Program-made: the position numbers and the translations under genes
From: Pseudomonadota bacterium
GTDB lineage: Bacteria; Pseudomonadota; Alphaproteobacteria; Micropepsales; Micropepsaceae
DNA length: 16,719 nucleotides
Direction: 5' to 3'
Assembly (NCBI GenBank): GCA_025360685.1
Contig: JANYBR010000169.1
Span: 1 to 16,719 of the forward strand
The notes under the pieces: generated by a model
What the model was told of the DNA's origin: nothing
Seen by the model: only the letters and a program-made list of their open reading frames with translations
The model's database searches: none
Part shown: positions 14,097 through 16,719 of the stretch, piece by piece
How the letters are laid out: every line of letters begins with the position of its first letter
How positions within the stretch are numbered: position 1 is the stretch's first letter

Positions 14097-15044
14097 ATGC
14101 AATCACACGAACATCGGACAGGTTACGGCCTCCGCCGGAAACTCCTCGGCACCGCTTCGGTGCTCGCTCTCGTAGGCCTGGTCCAGCTCCCTTCCGAGGC
14201 TCGCGCCGGCGATAACGGCATGTCCGATCCCGACTGGCACCTGACGCTCGACATGGTTGGTCAGTTTACGATGAACAGCGGCGGTCGCACAATTTATGGC
14301 GATCCAGGACTGCTGCCCAACCCAACGGTCGGCATCAACGATGGTGGAGACGGCTTGATCGCTTTCACCCTATCGAAGAACGACTGGGTCTACGGTCTGT
14401 CCTTCAATTATGGGCGCACGTCCACGTCGCATGCCAGCTTCTCTTACAGCTACCCATCCTATCCGTACCAATATGGATCGGGCGATGTACGGCACAATGA
14501 ATCCCATAAGATCGTCGATTTCACGGTCGGCAAGGACGTCGGTCTGGGAATGTTTGGAATGGACGGAAGCTCAGTCGTCAGCCTGGGCGTCGAGTGGGCG
14601 AACTTCTCCGCCGATACGGCAGGAAACTTCACTTACGGGAGCAAGTACTACTCCACGAACTATCCCCGCGAGATTCATCGCCGCTTCAACGGCATCGGCC
14701 CGGTCATCTCCTGGAATGCTTCGACCCGCATCGGCGATCCGGGCTCGCACCTCAGTTTGAACTGGGGGGTGATGGGGTCCGTCCTATTCGGCACCCGCAA
14801 AACATACGGCGTCAACGCCTTCCCAGCGCGAAAAGACGGAGGGACAGTACCGCGGGCTAGCGGCTATCTGGGTGTCGGTTGGAGTTCCCCGGATTGTCCG
14901 TACGCCTTTGGCATAGGTTACGCGGTGCAGAGCAGTTGGGGCGTCTTCGACGGCAACTACGACTTGGATGGTGATGAGGACAGCTTCCGGGTCAATCGCC
15001 TCTCGCATGGCCCTTACGTGGATCTGACATTACGCCTCCACTAG
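14097..15044 (+). CDS. Outer-membrane beta-barrel protein, Lpg1974-like
   Basis: A 315-residue secreted protein. GGGGGA (14085-14090) lies 6 bases before the ATG. A long signal peptide runs to about residue 37, with twin Arg at 13-14, a hydrophobic core (LLGTASVLALVGLVQL) and cleavage after SEARA. The mature part alternates aromatic and polar residues in amphipathic strands separated by Gly/Asp/Asn turns. Key phrases are KIVDFTVGKDVGLGMFG, SVVSLGVEWANFSAD, FNGIGPVISWNAS and LSLNWGVMGSVLFG, which fit the Lpg1974-type pore-forming outer-membrane family. The last strand ends HGPYVDLTLRLH, so the usual terminal Phe of outer-membrane barrels is replaced by His. Such barrels form pores or support the surface; cargo cannot be deduced. 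It stands alone behind its possible promoter. Confidence 0.72.
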   Translation: MQSHEHRTGYGLRRKLLGTASVLALVGLVQLPSEARAGDNGMSDPDWHLTLDMVGQFTMNSGGRTIYGDPGLLPNPTVGINDGGDGLIAFTLSKNDWVYGLSFNYGRTSTSHASFSYSYPSYPYQYGSGDVRHNESHKIVDFTVGKDVGLGMFGMDGSSVVSLGVEWANFSADTAGNFTYGSKYYSTNYPREIHRRFNGIGPVISWNASTRIGDPGSHLSLNWGVMGSVLFGTRKTYGVNAFPARKDGGTVPRASGYLGVGWSSPDCPYAFGIGYAVQSSWGVFDGNYDLDGDEDSFRVNRLSHGPYVDLTLRLH

Positions 15045-15118
15045 CGTACCGTCGCCGCTTCCTTAGCCAGTTGGATCGCGCCGCGCGCGCGATCCCGCTT
15101 TGCAGATAGGCACGGCGC

Positions 15119-15655
15119 ATGTCCGAGCTGACCTACAGACCGGCGTGGCAGCGGCACGAGCCGCTCATCGAACGTGATGCGGAGCAATTCTGGCTTGCGA
15201 ACAACGCCTTGCCACCAGGCACCAGCGCCGAGACCCGACTTTCCGAGCTTTGTGCAGCCGCATACTCCGAAAATCAGATGGTCGCCGTGTCGACTGCATC
15301 GATCCGCATGATCGGTTTTTTGCGTTGCAAGCTCGCGATGTTCCGCGTCCTTGTCGCACCGGATGTGCGCATCCAGGAAGTGGCATCCAAGCTTGCGGTC
15401 TATTCTCGCGACCTTTTGGAGGCGTGGTCGAAAGAGAATATCGATCAGGGTGTGATGGGGCTCGGCGCCGTCATCCAGTCGCGCGTGCTGGTCAAGAACA
15501 TTCCCGAAGCGGTCTATCCCGACACCAAACTCGCTTTCATCGGCTACACGCAGGAAGGCTATCAAATGCGCGTATATTGGTTCGCGCATGCAACCGTTTC
15601 GACCTATTGGCCCGGCGATGATACGGTACCACCGGCTGGCCGGGGGCAGTTGTGA
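15119..15655 (+). CDS. GNAT-like protein, upstream partner of the sulfotransferase
   Basis: A 178-residue soluble protein whose order of segments suggests the GNAT acyltransferase fold. A helical start holds LIERDAEQFWLANNALPP, followed by an LSELCAAAYSENQMVAVSTAS strand. The next segment (FLRCKLAMFRVLVAPDVRIQEVASKLAVYSRDLLEAW) looks like the central strand and pantetheine-binding helix, and the R-x-x-E-V-A run could replace the usual R/Q-x-x-G-x-G/A loop. The end carries TKLAFIGYTQEGYQMRVYWFAHA. GNAT proteins move acyl groups from acyl-CoA to amines, but the missing glycines leave activity uncertain. Its 3' end overlaps the likely start of the sulfotransferase, so the two are probably translated together. 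The ribosome site is weak (AGG about 12 bases before the ATG at 15119). Confidence 0.6.
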   Translation: MSELTYRPAWQRHEPLIERDAEQFWLANNALPPGTSAETRLSELCAAAYSENQMVAVSTASIRMIGFLRCKLAMFRVLVAPDVRIQEVASKLAVYSRDLLEAWSKENIDQGVMGLGAVIQSRVLVKNIPEAVYPDTKLAFIGYTQEGYQMRVYWFAHATVSTYWPGDDTVPPAGRGQL

Positions 15656-16664
15656 TGAGGTTGAGATTGCTCTGCGATGCAGTGACGGCGAGACCGTTGC
15701 CTTGCGCGCCCTGGCGGCGCGCCGGATGTTGTTCGTGAGCGGGCCGGAATCGCAATCGGCCGCGATCGCGGTCGAGCCTGCCGCCAGACAACGCTCGGCA
15801 TCGGCGGCGAAGGGCATTCTCTGGCTGGCATCCTATCCGAAGTCGGGCAACACCTGGACGCGCACTTTTCTGCACAACCTGTTCGGTCTACTTGAAGGGC
15901 GGGACGACGAATACGACATCAATAAGATCAACGAATTCACGACCTGGGACATCAGCGCCCGGGCCTATAAGCGCCACATGAACGAGACTCCGTCTTCAGA
16001 GAACAAGGCGCTGATCGCCGCCACGCGGCCGAAAGTTCAAGCCGATATCGTGGCCCGGACCAATGGTCTGGCCATCGTCAAGACGCACCATGCACTGGTG
16101 GAAGATCGCGGCTATCCCGTCATCAATTTCGCGGTCACCTCCGGTGCGGTCTATGTCGTGCGCAATCCGCTCGATGTCGCGATCTCGTACGCGCATCACA
16201 TGGGCAGCGACATCGACCACGCCATCGAAAACATGGGCACCGAAAACTACGAGACGCCCGTGACGGAGCATTCCGTCTATGAAGTCTACGGCTCCTGGAC
16301 TCAGCACGTCAGCAGCTGGACGCGCCGCCCGCATCGCGCGATCCACGTCATGCGATACGAGGACATGCTCGACGATCCGAAAGGCACCTTCGCGAATCTC
16401 GCTCGGTTTCTCCTCCTCAATCCGACGCCGGAGCAACTCGACACTGCGATCGACCGCGCCAGTTTCAAACGGTTGCAGGAGCAGGAGAAGGCGCATGGTT
16501 TCCGCGAGAAGCCGGAACGCGCCAAGAGCTTTTTTCGCGAGGGTCGCGCGGGGCAGTGGCGCGAGCAACTTTCGCGGCGCCAGATTCGCAAGATCGTCAA
16601 GGCACACGGCAAACAAATGAAGCGGTTCCAATATCTCACCAAAGACCTCGCCAATCTGTCATGA
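15618..16664 (+). CDS. PAPS-dependent sulfotransferase (Sulfotransfer_1 type)
   Basis: A soluble sulfotransferase that moves sulfate from PAPS to a hydroxyl or amine of an unknown substrate. The 5'-phosphosulfate loop is WLASYPKSGNTWTR (nucleotides 15822-15863). The 3'-phosphate site is YVVRNPLDVAISYAHH, and the C-terminal nucleotide-binding run is KSFFREGRAGQWREQL. MRYEDMLDDPKGTFANLARFL is the usual segment before the last helices. All three cofactor elements are intact, and the length from the first motif on is normal. The start is unsettled: 15618 overlaps the previous gene by 38 bases, 15588 by 68, and 15726 leaves no overlap. None has a strong ribosome site, and codon use before 15726 looks coding. 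The first 65 or so residues (GGSCDEVEIALRCSDGETVALR) are an extra N-terminal stretch I do not recognise. Confidence 0.85.
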   Translation: MIRYHRLAGGSCDEVEIALRCSDGETVALRALAARRMLFVSGPESQSAAIAVEPAARQRSASAAKGILWLASYPKSGNTWTRTFLHNLFGLLEGRDDEYDINKINEFTTWDISARAYKRHMNETPSSENKALIAATRPKVQADIVARTNGLAIVKTHHALVEDRGYPVINFAVTSGAVYVVRNPLDVAISYAHHMGSDIDHAIENMGTENYETPVTEHSVYEVYGSWTQHVSSWTRRPHRAIHVMRYEDMLDDPKGTFANLARFLLLNPTPEQLDTAIDRASFKRLQEQEKAHGFREKPERAKSFFREGRAGQWREQLSRRQIRKIVKAHGKQMKRFQYLTKDLANLS

Positions 16665-16719
16665 CACCGCCTTGGTAACCGAGCCATTGCGCCGGTCCGG
16701 AAAATTTTGCGCAACCTCG

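Overview
The window reads as a GC-rich alphaproteobacterial chromosome, probably a member of the Hyphomicrobiales close to Bradyrhizobium and relatives. That placement is an inference. It rests on the protein style (a DUF6538-type integrase, a bactofilin pair, PilZ proteins, a coiled-coil/SH3 envelope protein, an Lpg1974-like barrel), on codon use with mostly G or C in third positions, and on a TTAACCAT-type CtrA-like motif. There are no rRNA genes, complete mobile elements or CRISPR arrays, and no recognised defence system.

Left end (1-1491): the 3' part of a tRNA-Thr(CGT) gene is followed at once, in the same direction, by the N-terminal half of a tyrosine recombinase. The recombinase homology stops near 1027. 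There it runs, out of frame, into the C-terminal part of an MHS-type major-facilitator transporter. Both genes are broken. This looks like the deletion scar of an integrative element that used the tRNA as its attachment site.

Envelope block (1664-10126): a reverse-strand DUF3667-type membrane protein with a zinc ribbon; a small secreted protein with six cysteines; and an 828-residue protein with about 99-residue coiled-coil repeats, one membrane helix and a C-terminal SH3-like domain. These are followed by a reverse-strand double-PilZ protein and a reverse-strand secreted protein with an acidic tail. Then come two translationally coupled bactofilins, a short PilZ protein behind a possible CtrA site, and a glycine-rich PEP-CTERM protein that an exosortase should process. 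The shared theme is cell surface, cytoskeletal scaffolding and cyclic-di-GMP sensing.

Oxygenase block (10307-12974): a small four-helix membrane protein lies 22 bases upstream of a PhyH-type Fe(II)/2-oxoglutarate dioxygenase. A gene-free stretch of about 555 bases with lower GC follows, then a second Fe(II)/2OG oxygenase of a different, prolyl-hydroxylase-like subfamily. A long perfect inverted repeat lies downstream of it.

Right end (13219-16664): a single-pass membrane-anchored protein with no recognised family, an outer-membrane beta-barrel with its own leader and possible promoter, and an overlapping pair made of a GNAT-like protein and a PAPS-dependent sulfotransferase.

No complete new system can be demonstrated from sequence alone. 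The best leads are the 828-residue coiled-coil/SH3 protein with an adhesin-like N-terminal module, the bactofilin gene with two strong start sites, and the GNAT/sulfotransferase pair.
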